Assembly: GCA_963643205.1 (NCBI GenBank) | Contig: CAVIJJ010000001.1 | Location: 149,805-213,804 of the forward strand | Length of the DNA stretch: 64,000 nt | Reading direction: 5' to 3' | Origin: Phil1 sp963643205 | GTDB taxonomy: Bacteria; Bacillota; Clostridia; Christensenellales; CAG-138 | Part shown: positions 53,455 to 61,034 of the stretch, in pieces | Layout of the letters: every line of letters starts with the position of its first letter | How positions within the stretch are numbered: position 1 is the stretch's first letter | Position numbers and translations under genes: made by a program | Notes under the pieces: generated by a model | What the model saw: the letters and a program-made list of their open reading frames with translations, nothing else | Databases searched by the model: none | Told to the model about the DNA's origin: nothing

Positions 53455-53703
53455 ATGCGCGAATTATTGTTAAAAGGTATCTATCGCCATTTTAAGGGCG
53501 ACTATTACCTGGTTGAAGATACTGCCGTACACAGTGAAACAGGCGAAGAATATGTTGTATACAGAAAGCTGTATGATGACTGCTCTCTTTGGGTAAGGCC
53601 AAAGGATATGTTTTTAAGTGAGGTTGATCACGAAAAATACCCGAATTGTGAACAGCAATATCGTTTCGAGCTGCAAGAAATTAAGAGCCAGGTTAAAAGA
53701 TAA
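53455..53703 (+). CDS. DUF1653 family protein
   Basis: An 82-residue protein matching the DUF1653 pattern: GIYRHFKGDYYLVEDTAVHS, EYVVYRKLYDDCSLWVRP and the ending with F/Y-rich residues (FELQE). The function of the family is unknown. The start is the ATG at 53455 with AGAGGAGG upstream. A strong terminator lies just before it and a second one just after, and no separate promoter is visible, so its expression would depend on read-through from the carrier-like gene. Confidence 0.8.
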   Translation: MRELLLKGIYRHFKGDYYLVEDTAVHSETGEEYVVYRKLYDDCSLWVRPKDMFLSEVDHEKYPNCEQQYRFELQEIKSQVKR

Positions 53704-53717
53704 TAACCGGCTCTTAA
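53681..53717. terminator. Terminator after DUF1653 gene, probably also nrdD
   Basis: Long stem TTAAGAGCC / GGCTCTTAA enclosing GGTTA / TAACC, overlapping the stop codon, with AT-rich sequence on both sides. For nrdD on the minus strand it would be 140 bases downstream; no closer hairpin was seen. Confidence 0.55.
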
Positions 53718-53859
53718 AAATTTGGCTAAATTAAGTTTAGAACTACTTTGTCAGCAAAAATACGCGATTTTATTGCTCCTTGCTTGTTACCTCAGTTACA
53801 TAGCCCAGTTTATGGACCCGCCTGCTATACCGCCAAGGTTTACACTTGTCGACGTCAGA

Positions 53860-55959
53860 TCAGCCTTCACTCTTTGAGGCAAAAATTTGTTTTTGCCCGA
53901 TTTGATAGGCTTTTCTGTCCGCATACTCCTGGCTTTTGCCATCATTCCAATTCTGAACAGGGCGATAATAGCCGGTAATGCGGCTGTATACTTCCGTGGT
54001 TTTGCCACAAATAGGGCAAACCTTTTGCTCACCATTCAAGTAGCCGTGTTCTGTGCAAACCGAATATGTAGGTGAAAGAGTATAATACGGCAGCTCATAA
54101 TTTTCGGCAATTTTTCTTACAAGCGCGGCGGCAGACTGCCAATTTGGAAGCTTTTCTCCTAAAAACGTATGGAATACCGTTCCACTGGTATAAAGCGTTT
54201 GAAGTTTATCCTGTATATCCAGCGCCGTGAACACATCTTCAGTATACCCTACCGGCAAATGGCTTGAATTGGTATAATACGGTGTTCCGTTTTCGTTGGC
54301 CGTAATAATATCAGGATATTGTGCTTTGTCATGCTTTGCCAGACGGTACGCCGTGGATTCCGCCGGAGTAGCTTCAAGATTGTACAAATCCTCATACTCC
54401 TCCTGATAGTCACTCAGCCGTTCACGCATGTGCTGCAAAACACGAACAGCAAAATCCTGTGTTTCCTTTTGCGTAAGATCCTTCATCAGCCATTTTGCGT
54501 TCAATCCCGCCTCGTTCATTCCGACAAGGCCGATCGTGGAAAAATGATTTCCAAAGCCGCCAAGGTAACGCCTGGTATAGGGATACAGTCCTTCCTCCAG
54601 AAGTTTCTCTATGGTTGTACGTTTTATTTTAAGACTGCGAGCCGAAATATCCATCATTCTATCAAGGCGCGCAAAGAAATCCGCCTCATCTTTCGCAAGA
54701 TATGCAATACGCGGCAGATTAATGGTAACAACGCCTACAGAACCGGTAGACTCTCCGCTTCCGAAAAATCCTCCGCTCTTTTTACGCAGTTCGCGTAGGT
54801 CAAGCCTCAGCCTGCAACACATACTGCGTACGTCAGACGGCTCCATATCCGAATTAATATAATTTGAAAAATACGGCGTTCCGTATTTTGAAGTCATTTC
54901 AAAGAGTAGGCGATTGTTCTCTGTTTCTGACCAGTCGAAATTCTTTGTTATTGAATACGTAGGTATAGGATACTGGAACCCACGCCCGTTTGCGTCGCCG
55001 CCTATCATAACCTCTATGAAGGCCTTGTTTATCATATCCATCTCAGCCTGGCAGTCTCCATAGGTGAAGTCAGTCTCTTTCCCGCCTACTATGCAATGCT
55101 GTTTCGCCAGATCATCAGGAACAGTCCAATCAAGCGTTATATTTGAGAAAGGAGCCTGCGTTCCCCAGCGGCTTGGTGTGTTTACGCCGAATATAAAGCT
55201 TTCTATGCAATGCTTAACCTCATTGTATGTAAGATTATCGGTGCGTACAAACGGAGCTAGGTATGTATCGAAGCTTGAGAACGCCTGCGCTCCGGCCCAC
55301 TCGTTTTGCATTATGCCGAGGAAGTTAACCATTTGGTTGCAAAGTGAAGCAAGGTGTTTTGCCGGAGCGCTCGTTATTTTACCCGGCACCCCGCCGAGTC
55401 CTTCCTGTATAAGCTGTTTTAAGCTCCAGCCTGCGCAATAGCCTGTAAGCATTGAAAGATCATGTATGTGTATGTCCGCATTGCGATGGGCGTTGGCTAT
55501 CTCCTCATCATATATCTCACTTAGCCAATAGTTTGCCGTAATAGCTCCGGAATTCGAAAGTATAAGTCCTCCTACCGAATATGTTACGGTTGAATTTTCT
55601 TTTACACGCCAATCCGATACCTTAAGATAGCCGTCGACCAGTTTTTTGTAGTCAAGTACGGTAGAGCGGATTTCTCTCAACTTTTCACGATTTTTTCTGT
55701 ATAATATATATGATTTGGCTACTGCGGAATAGCCGGCGCGCTGCAGCACAGCTTCAACGCTGTCCTGAATATCCTCAACACCAATAAGACCATCTTTAAC
55801 TTTATTGGTATAGTCCGCCGTAACCTGCAATGAGAGCAGATTAATTATATCCGTATTATACGGAATCTCTGTTGCGTCAAATGCCTTCGTTATAGCGTTT
55901 GAAATCCTTGATAAGTCAAATTCCACCGTTCTGCCGTCTCTTTTAACAACTTTGTACAT
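53860..55959 (-). CDS. nrdD: Anaerobic ribonucleoside-triphosphate reductase
   Basis: The catalytic subunit of class III ribonucleotide reductase, a glycyl-radical enzyme making deoxynucleotides without oxygen. The 699-residue protein has an N-terminal ATP-cone (YKVVKRDGRTVEFDLSRISNA), the NrdD barrel, a zinc site near the end (CTEHGYLNGEQKVCPICG) and the glycyl-radical region (ITGYYRPVQNWNDGKSQE). It starts 12 bases after nrdG, an unusual order (activase first). The final 20 residues extend a little past the radical loop, as usual. Activity implies anaerobic growth. Confidence 0.95.
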   Translation of the reverse strand: MYKVVKRDGRTVEFDLSRISNAITKAFDATEIPYNTDIINLLSLQVTADYTNKVKDGLIGVEDIQDSVEAVLQRAGYSAVAKSYILYRKNREKLREIRSTVLDYKKLVDGYLKVSDWRVKENSTVTYSVGGLILSNSGAITANYWLSEIYDEEIANAHRNADIHIHDLSMLTGYCAGWSLKQLIQEGLGGVPGKITSAPAKHLASLCNQMVNFLGIMQNEWAGAQAFSSFDTYLAPFVRTDNLTYNEVKHCIESFIFGVNTPSRWGTQAPFSNITLDWTVPDDLAKQHCIVGGKETDFTYGDCQAEMDMINKAFIEVMIGGDANGRGFQYPIPTYSITKNFDWSETENNRLLFEMTSKYGTPYFSNYINSDMEPSDVRSMCCRLRLDLRELRKKSGGFFGSGESTGSVGVVTINLPRIAYLAKDEADFFARLDRMMDISARSLKIKRTTIEKLLEEGLYPYTRRYLGGFGNHFSTIGLVGMNEAGLNAKWLMKDLTQKETQDFAVRVLQHMRERLSDYQEEYEDLYNLEATPAESTAYRLAKHDKAQYPDIITANENGTPYYTNSSHLPVGYTEDVFTALDIQDKLQTLYTSGTVFHTFLGEKLPNWQSAAALVRKIAENYELPYYTLSPTYSVCTEHGYLNGEQKVCPICGKTTEVYSRITGYYRPVQNWNDGKSQEYADRKAYQIGQKQIFASKSEG

Positions 55960-55971
55960 AAGATTAACTCC

Positions 55972-56664
55972 TTATTCCCCTCGTATAATTGTATTGGATA
56001 TATATGGCAATACGGCTTGACGCAGCTTGCCTAATTCTTCATGGCTAAATGGCTGTACACCGCCTAACAGCAGATTCCCCGAATCTACAAACGGTTGGAT
56101 AAAGTATCTTTTAGCATTTTTAAGCCATATCCCTATTTTCTTTATGCTTTCCTCGTCATGCAAAGGTTTGCACACCGTTGTGCGAAACTCATAGTCAACG
56201 CCGCTGTTCATTATTAAGTCAACACTTACCTGCACTGGGTGGTATATATCAAAGCCTCCGCATGTTTCACTATATCGATCAGGACAGTTCTTTATGTCCA
56301 TAGCCACATAATCGAGCAGCGAAGCACTGAAAAGCTCCCTTAGCATTCCGGGATTCGTACCGTTCGTGTCAAGCTTTATCTTATACCCTAAGCCTCGTAT
56401 GTTTTCAATAAGCCTAGGCAAGTCGCCTTGAATTGTCGGTTCTCCCCCGGTTATGCAAACACCGTCAAGTATTCCTTTCCTAAGATTAAGGAAATCAAGC
56501 AGCTCTTTCTGCGAAAGTTCGGGGCAATTTTCCTTATCTGTAAGAACCAAACCCGGATTATGGCAGTAAGGGCACCTGAGATTGCAGCCCACTAAAAAGA
56601 CCGTACATGCCACAAATCCCGGGTAATCAAGCAGCGTCAGTTTCTGCAATCCACCAATGCGCAA
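55972..56664 (-). CDS. nrdG: NrdD activating enzyme, radical SAM
   Basis: A 230-residue radical SAM protein that installs the glycyl radical in NrdD. The cluster motif is GCNLRCPYCHNPGLV (CxxxCxxC) near residue 26, preceded by LTLLDYPGFVACTVFLV, the pattern of the longer NrdG form (TIGR02495-like). GGEPTIQGDLPRLI and the SAM-binding strand residues follow. The start is a TTG at 56662-56664, with GAGGGG about ten bases upstream; no ATG fits. It heads the two-gene unit with nrdD and is preceded by a consensus promoter and a palindrome of NrdR-box type. Confidence 0.93.
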   Translation of the reverse strand: MRIGGLQKLTLLDYPGFVACTVFLVGCNLRCPYCHNPGLVLTDKENCPELSQKELLDFLNLRKGILDGVCITGGEPTIQGDLPRLIENIRGLGYKIKLDTNGTNPGMLRELFSASLLDYVAMDIKNCPDRYSETCGGFDIYHPVQVSVDLIMNSGVDYEFRTTVCKPLHDEESIKKIGIWLKNAKRYFIQPFVDSGNLLLGGVQPFSHEELGKLRQAVLPYISNTIIRGE

Positions 56665-56703
56665 AATCTCACTACCCCTCTGATAGACTTAATCTTTCTA
56701 AAC

Positions 56704-56732
56704 AATATGCCAGATATTGTATTAAATGTCAA
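56704..56732 (-). promoter_or_regulatory. nrdG-nrdD promoter
   Basis: Minus strand TTGACA (56727-56732), 17-base spacer, CATATT (56704-56709). The spacer and -10 also form a perfect inverted repeat, ACAATAT-N5-ATATTGT. Confidence 0.8.
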
Positions 56733-56739
56733 TAGCAAA

Positions 56740-56755
56740 ATACTATATATAGTAT
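56740..56755. promoter_or_regulatory. NrdR-box-like palindrome
   Basis: ATACTATATATAGTAT is a perfect 16-base palindrome close to the NrdR box consensus (acaCwAtATaTwGtgt), eight bases upstream of the nrdGD -35. NrdR usually binds two such boxes; only one good copy is visible. Confidence 0.65.
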
Positions 56756-56783
56756 GGGACGTTTGGTTTTGCCCAAGCGTCCC
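56756..56783. terminator. Hairpin after SpoIIE-type gene
   Basis: Stem GGGACG / CGTCCC extended by TTGG / CCAA around one mismatch. The T-rich side lies on the plus strand, but the position suits the end of the minus-strand partner-switching operon. It touches the NrdR-like palindrome. Confidence 0.5.
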
Positions 56784-56828
56784 GGTTCTTTTTATTTATT
56801 GGCTTTTCTCCTTTATTTGGTCAAATAT

Positions 56829-58976
56829 TCATTCCAAGTCAAAACCCAATGTCAACTTATTCTGCCCATCAGAATATTCATAACGCATCACCGAGGTCAT
56901 TTTTTTGACCATATGCAATCCAAGCCCGCCAATACTGCGTTCCTCCGCTGAAAGCGAAGTATCCGGTGCCTTTACCGACAACGGATCAAACGGAGTCCCA
57001 TTATCGGAAAAATCTATAAACAACGTATTGCCGTCCCTGCTAAGCTTGGCGGAGGCCGTTTCCGCACCGCTGTAGTTTACAATATTTGACCATATCTCGT
57101 CCGCAGAAACCTGCATGCGTTTAAGCACTTTTTCCGGCACTCCTCCGGCCTTTAGCCTATCATCAATAAAGGCCTGCAATATCGCAAAAGATGCCCTATT
57201 CGGACGGGTTGTCAGTTTATCTTTTTCCTGCAAAGCGTTTAACCTAAGGCATAGCATGGTCATATCGTCAGACTGCGGGGCATCACCCGTAAATTCAGCC
57301 ACATCGTTCTTCACATACTCGCATACATCTTTAGGGTGCTTGCTCCAAGCATTCGCCAGGCACTTTTTTAACCGTTCCTCGCCATATAGTTCATTAGTGC
57401 CGTTAGCCGCTTCGGTAATGCCGTCAGTATAAAGGAAAATTTCATCTCCCGGGCAAAGCGTAACTTCCCTTGTAACATAGTTTGTATAGTCCAATCCTGC
57501 AAGCACGAAATTGGGTTTTGTGCGCAGCAATTCAGTGTTTCCGCTACTATGATACAAAAGCGGAGGATTATGGCCGGCGTTAACAAATTCAAGCTTGCCT
57601 GTACGAAGGTCAAGCTTGCCGATCCAAGCAGTTATAAACAAACCTATATCATTAGCGGCACAAAGCTTTTTGTTGGCCTCATCGAAAATTTCATTTACCG
57701 GCTTTCCGCTTTCAGCAAGGCCCTTGATAAGCGTTTTTGCCGTCATCATAAACATAGCACCCGGTATGCCTTTGCCAGATACATCGGCAATGAGTATCAT
57801 AACATTAAAACGATCCAACAAATAAAAATCGTAAAAATCGCCGCCCACCTCTTTTGCCGGATCCATAGAAGCGTATAAGTCAAAATCCGGTCTGTTCGGA
57901 TATGGTGGAAAAACGGACGGCAAAGCCGAATGCTGTATTTGGCGGGCAAAATCAAGTTCACGGTCTATGCGTTCCTGTGCATCTTTAATATAATGCTTCA
58001 GGGTTGAAACGGTAGCGTTAACGTCATCCGAAAGCTCCGAAAACTCTTTATAAGCCCTTACGTCAATAACCGTATCCAGTTGACCGTTTGTTATTGCATT
58101 GAGGCCATCATTAACGCGCTGCAGGTTTTTTACGACCTTCTTCTTAAGCATTTGATATATAAGTATGAACAGCGCCGTAAAAATCAGGATTTCCATGAAC
58201 GCCGTTAAATAAAGAGTTACGTTGCGATATAGCTCAGCGTCATCGGTTGTTATTCGGTAGACTATCTGCTGCGTAAAGCTGCTTGTAACAATGAACGCTA
58301 TAATTACGCATACAAGCAGCCAAAAGCCAAAGTCATAGCTTATGCGCTTATTTTTTACATCAAACTTTTTCTTTTCGTCAGGGGAGCCGCTTACAAGAAC
58401 GGCCAGTCCTACAGCTATGCCGTTGCAAAGTATCATTGGGAAGGCGCAAATCTGCACGAACCTGAACGCGTAGACAACATTACCGAGGTTTGTGGCAAGA
58501 ATAAGCAGCATATGCAAAACCTCCATTGTGCTGCCTATTCCAAAGGCTGAAAGTATTCCCGGTTTTCTGTTTTCAAACAGCTGTTTGCGCATCATACCGC
58601 TAAATACTCCGGCAAGCAGCGTTGAAAGAGAACAGGCAACTCTTGTAAGTTCTCCACCGCCCCAATAAACGCATAACCAGCGGTGCAGTCCGCCGATTAG
58701 GCCCACAATAAAACCAGCGGGTGCGCCAAATATCAGCCCCGCACAAAGCGGCGCCGAATCGCGCACATTCATTATTACGCCCTCTCCCGTTGGCACGCCG
58801 TACTCCGTTGATAATATCGCAAAAGCTCCGAACGCAATGCCGATTAAAACTTGCTTTAATTTGCCGTTCCATTCTGAGAATTTTGTTTTCCGCTCAAGTA
58901 GCGAAAATATGAATGACAGCAATATCGGAATGAGCGTAGCGACAGCAAGTCGCAGTACAATAGTCTTCAAGCCCAT
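56829..58976 (-). CDS. Membrane SpoIIE-type phosphatase with C-terminal GHKL domain
   Basis: A 715-residue signalling protein. The N-terminal part (about 1-205) has the 5TM-5TMR_LYT-type membrane domain (motif NVRDSAPLCAGLIFGAPAG). Two more helices and a HAMP-like linker (about 290-345) follow. The SpoIIE/PP2C phosphatase domain has KEVGGDFYDFYLL and ILIADVSGKGIPG. The C-terminal 130 residues form an anti-sigma-type GHKL ATPase (SADEIWSNIVNYSG, then DFSDNGTPFDPLS, GGLGLHMVKKM). Such domains phosphorylate STAS partners while PP2C removes the phosphate, so one chain holds both activities. It ends the five-gene operon, starting 4 bases after the STAS gene. Confidence 0.9.
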   Translation of the reverse strand: MGLKTIVLRLAVATLIPILLSFIFSLLERKTKFSEWNGKLKQVLIGIAFGAFAILSTEYGVPTGEGVIMNVRDSAPLCAGLIFGAPAGFIVGLIGGLHRWLCVYWGGGELTRVACSLSTLLAGVFSGMMRKQLFENRKPGILSAFGIGSTMEVLHMLLILATNLGNVVYAFRFVQICAFPMILCNGIAVGLAVLVSGSPDEKKKFDVKNKRISYDFGFWLLVCVIIAFIVTSSFTQQIVYRITTDDAELYRNVTLYLTAFMEILIFTALFILIYQMLKKKVVKNLQRVNDGLNAITNGQLDTVIDVRAYKEFSELSDDVNATVSTLKHYIKDAQERIDRELDFARQIQHSALPSVFPPYPNRPDFDLYASMDPAKEVGGDFYDFYLLDRFNVMILIADVSGKGIPGAMFMMTAKTLIKGLAESGKPVNEIFDEANKKLCAANDIGLFITAWIGKLDLRTGKLEFVNAGHNPPLLYHSSGNTELLRTKPNFVLAGLDYTNYVTREVTLCPGDEIFLYTDGITEAANGTNELYGEERLKKCLANAWSKHPKDVCEYVKNDVAEFTGDAPQSDDMTMLCLRLNALQEKDKLTTRPNRASFAILQAFIDDRLKAGGVPEKVLKRMQVSADEIWSNIVNYSGAETASAKLSRDGNTLFIDFSDNGTPFDPLSVKAPDTSLSAEERSIGGLGLHMVKKMTSVMRYEYSDGQNKLTLGFDLE

Positions 58977-58980
58977 TCTT

Positions 58981-59283
58981 TTAGCTTTCTATTGTCAAAA
59001 AGTCAGCAAACCCCGTTATATCAAAAATTTCCATAACATCACTTGAAACATTTATCAGTTTCATACTGCCTTTTTGATTCATTGTCTTTTGCGCTTTTAA
59101 TATTACGCGAAGACCTGCCGAGGAAATATATTCCAAATGTTCAAAGTCGAAAACCAATTCTTTTGTGCTCGGAAAAAGCTCGTCAAGGAACGTCTCCAGT
59201 TCAGGCGCAGTTGTAGTATCAAGACGACCGTTTAATGTTACGATAGTGTTTTCGGCAATCTTTTTTTCAATTTCAAGGCTCAT
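58981..59283 (-). CDS. STAS-domain anti-sigma factor antagonist-like protein
   Basis: A 100-residue STAS protein of the SpoIIAA/RsbV group: GRLDTTTAPELETFLDEL, then the phosphorylation loop YISSAGLRVILKAQK with Ser54/Ser55 as the expected phosphoacceptor region. These proteins bind a GHKL kinase/anti-sigma factor in the unphosphorylated form. It lies between the STAS-kinase gene and the SpoIIE gene with gaps of 23 and 4 bases. The conserved ending DVMEIFDITGF is shared with the STAS part of the STAS-kinase gene, so the two are likely paralogues. No sigma factor or separate anti-sigma gene is present in the window. Confidence 0.92.
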   Translation of the reverse strand: MSLEIEKKIAENTIVTLNGRLDTTTAPELETFLDELFPSTKELVFDFEHLEYISSAGLRVILKAQKTMNQKGSMKLINVSSDVMEIFDITGFADFLTIES

Positions 59284-59306
59284 ATTTGCTCTCCTCTATA
59301 AATGCA

Positions 59307-60488
59307 TTATATTTTATGGTACCGATGCTCGTCCACAAATGGTATCAGTTTTTCGCGTAAAAGTATTTTCGCTAAATCGCGTTTTGCCTCCGGCCATCGT
59401 TCTCCCTTTAAGAATGATGTGCAGCATCTAAACCACGCCAAAGGATATAGCCACTCTGCATCAGGGAATACTTTCCTCGCTTCATCTATCGATTCCGTAC
59501 CGAAGTATTTTTTTAGGAAGGACTTCAATATGCTCTCAACGGAGCTCTGCGGCATTTTATAGAACACGTTGTAATCATTATCCTCAGAAGCGGTAAAATG
59601 CATTGAGAATAAAATGCGGGAAATATCAAACATAGGTGTACCGGTTGAAAATTCCCCCATATCTATAAGGCAGCATTCATCATCCTGAACCATAATGTTA
59701 TTTATATTCAAGTCCCCATGTATGCAGCTTGTGCGTTCAGGCACAATATCAATAAAGTCGTAAAGGTACTGCCGTTCCTCTTCCGAAATGCCGGATACGT
59801 TGGGAATGTCCGCCCGATTGATATCCTTAAATGAAGGCAACTCATCGTCATCCACGTTTATGGAGTGTATTTTGCGGCACACATCCGCGTACATATCAAC
59901 ATATTTTTCCATATTGACTGAATCCGCGCGCATGATTTCCGCCAAAGTTTTGGAATTTATCAGCTCATAAACAACGCCAAGCCGTCCATCGGATTCAACA
60001 ATATCATAAGATATTGCAGTGGGTACGCCAAGCACGAACGCTTTTTTCGCAAGCATCTTTTCGCGTTCTATTTCCTCATCCTTTATTCGCGGGTAATAAA
60101 GCTTGATTATTGTCTCCTCATCAAGCCTATATACCTCGCCGCACGTACCCGCGCCGATCTTCGAAGAGTTTTTCAATTCAACGTGACGCTTAGCTTTAGA
60201 AATGTCCATTATTTCCGAGAAACCCGTAACGTCAAATACGCTCATAACGTCATCCGACACATTTATAATTCTAAACGGATTTTTCCCGCAGCGTTTTTTT
60301 GCCGCAAGAATAATTCTAAGGCCCGCGCTCGAAATATATGTCAGATTCTTAGCGTCTATTTCCATTCCATTCTCTATTCCGGTGTTGCTTAATATAGCCG
60401 CTTCAACCTCAGCTGCATTTGCCGAGGTTATGCTGCCCGATAAGAAGATTTTGGCCGGAACATTGTTTGTTGATAAATTCTGTGTCAT
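59307..60488 (-). CDS. STAS domain fused to a phosphotransferase (protein kinase-like)
   Basis: A 393-residue fusion. Residues about 10-95 are a STAS domain with ISSAG at 52-56. Residues about 108-390 are a kinase fold: glycine-rich loop IGAGTCGEVYRL (111-122), ATP lysine in IIKLYYP (Lys129), catalytic loop HGDLNINNIMV with His257/Asp259, and metal-binding Asp276 in LIDMGEF. The catalytic loop is of the APH/choline-kinase kind, but the glycine loop resembles protein kinases. The target could be a protein (including STAS) or a small molecule. It is 18 bases after the HD gene and 23 before the STAS gene. Confidence 0.82.
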   Translation of the reverse strand: MTQNLSTNNVPAKIFLSGSITSANAAEVEAAILSNTGIENGMEIDAKNLTYISSAGLRIILAAKKRCGKNPFRIINVSDDVMSVFDVTGFSEIMDISKAKRHVELKNSSKIGAGTCGEVYRLDEETIIKLYYPRIKDEEIEREKMLAKKAFVLGVPTAISYDIVESDGRLGVVYELINSKTLAEIMRADSVNMEKYVDMYADVCRKIHSINVDDDELPSFKDINRADIPNVSGISEEERQYLYDFIDIVPERTSCIHGDLNINNIMVQDDECCLIDMGEFSTGTPMFDISRILFSMHFTASEDNDYNVFYKMPQSSVESILKSFLKKYFGTESIDEARKVFPDAEWLYPLAWFRCCTSFLKGERWPEAKRDLAKILLREKLIPFVDEHRYHKI

Positions 60489-60506
60489 ATCATAAGCTCC
60501 CGCTTG

Positions 60507-61034
60507 TTAATCAAATAATTTCTTCGTCAGTAGCTTTAATTCTTCGTACATAGGCATACCTTCCAAAGAACTCAAAACTTCAACCGTTTCCATGTAAAGC
60601 CATGCCTGTTTATCTTTCCCGCGCTTAAACTGCTGCCAAACATCCGCCTTGCCTTTGGAAATTTCTTCGTAAATGCCGCGAAGATTCGAAAGCTTATCCG
60701 CGCAAACAAGCATTTTTAATCTCTTGTCCCCGGAGTTTCTCAATTCATCTAAAGCTGTGTTTTTACGTTCTTCCCAGCTTTTTGATTTATCCTCGCTGTC
60801 ATTGGCGATCAAGTCGGCTATCTCACCATTAAACTCCATTTCAAGCTGCTGCCGAGTAACATGCGCGTCTTCTATCGTATCATGCAAATACCCTGCCACA
60901 ATAAGCGTTTCATCCGCTCCATTACGCGCAAGCTCCATTGCAACCTCAACAGGATGAGTAATATATGGCGTTCCGTCTTTTCTCAGCTGCCCATCATGAA
61001 CATTTAAAGCGAATAAAAAGGCTTTTTTCAGCAT
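60507..61034 (-). CDS. SpoT-like HD-domain hydrolase
   Basis: A 175-residue HD protein with every metal and substrate motif of the RelA/SpoT hydrolase domain: ALNVHDGQLRKDGTPYITHP (His27), GYLHDTIEDAHV with His51, Asp52, Glu55 and Asp56, and VCADKLSNL (Asp113). It has no synthetase, TGS or ACT domain, like small alarmone hydrolases. Removal of the 3'-pyrophosphate of (p)ppGpp is therefore a strong prediction, though some relatives act on other nucleotides. It overlaps the transporter gene by 7 bases. Confidence 0.87.
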   Translation of the reverse strand: MLKKAFLFALNVHDGQLRKDGTPYITHPVEVAMELARNGADETLIVAGYLHDTIEDAHVTRQQLEMEFNGEIADLIANDSEDKSKSWEERKNTALDELRNSGDKRLKMLVCADKLSNLRGIYEEISKGKADVWQQFKRGKDKQAWLYMETVEVLSSLEGMPMYEELKLLTKKLFD

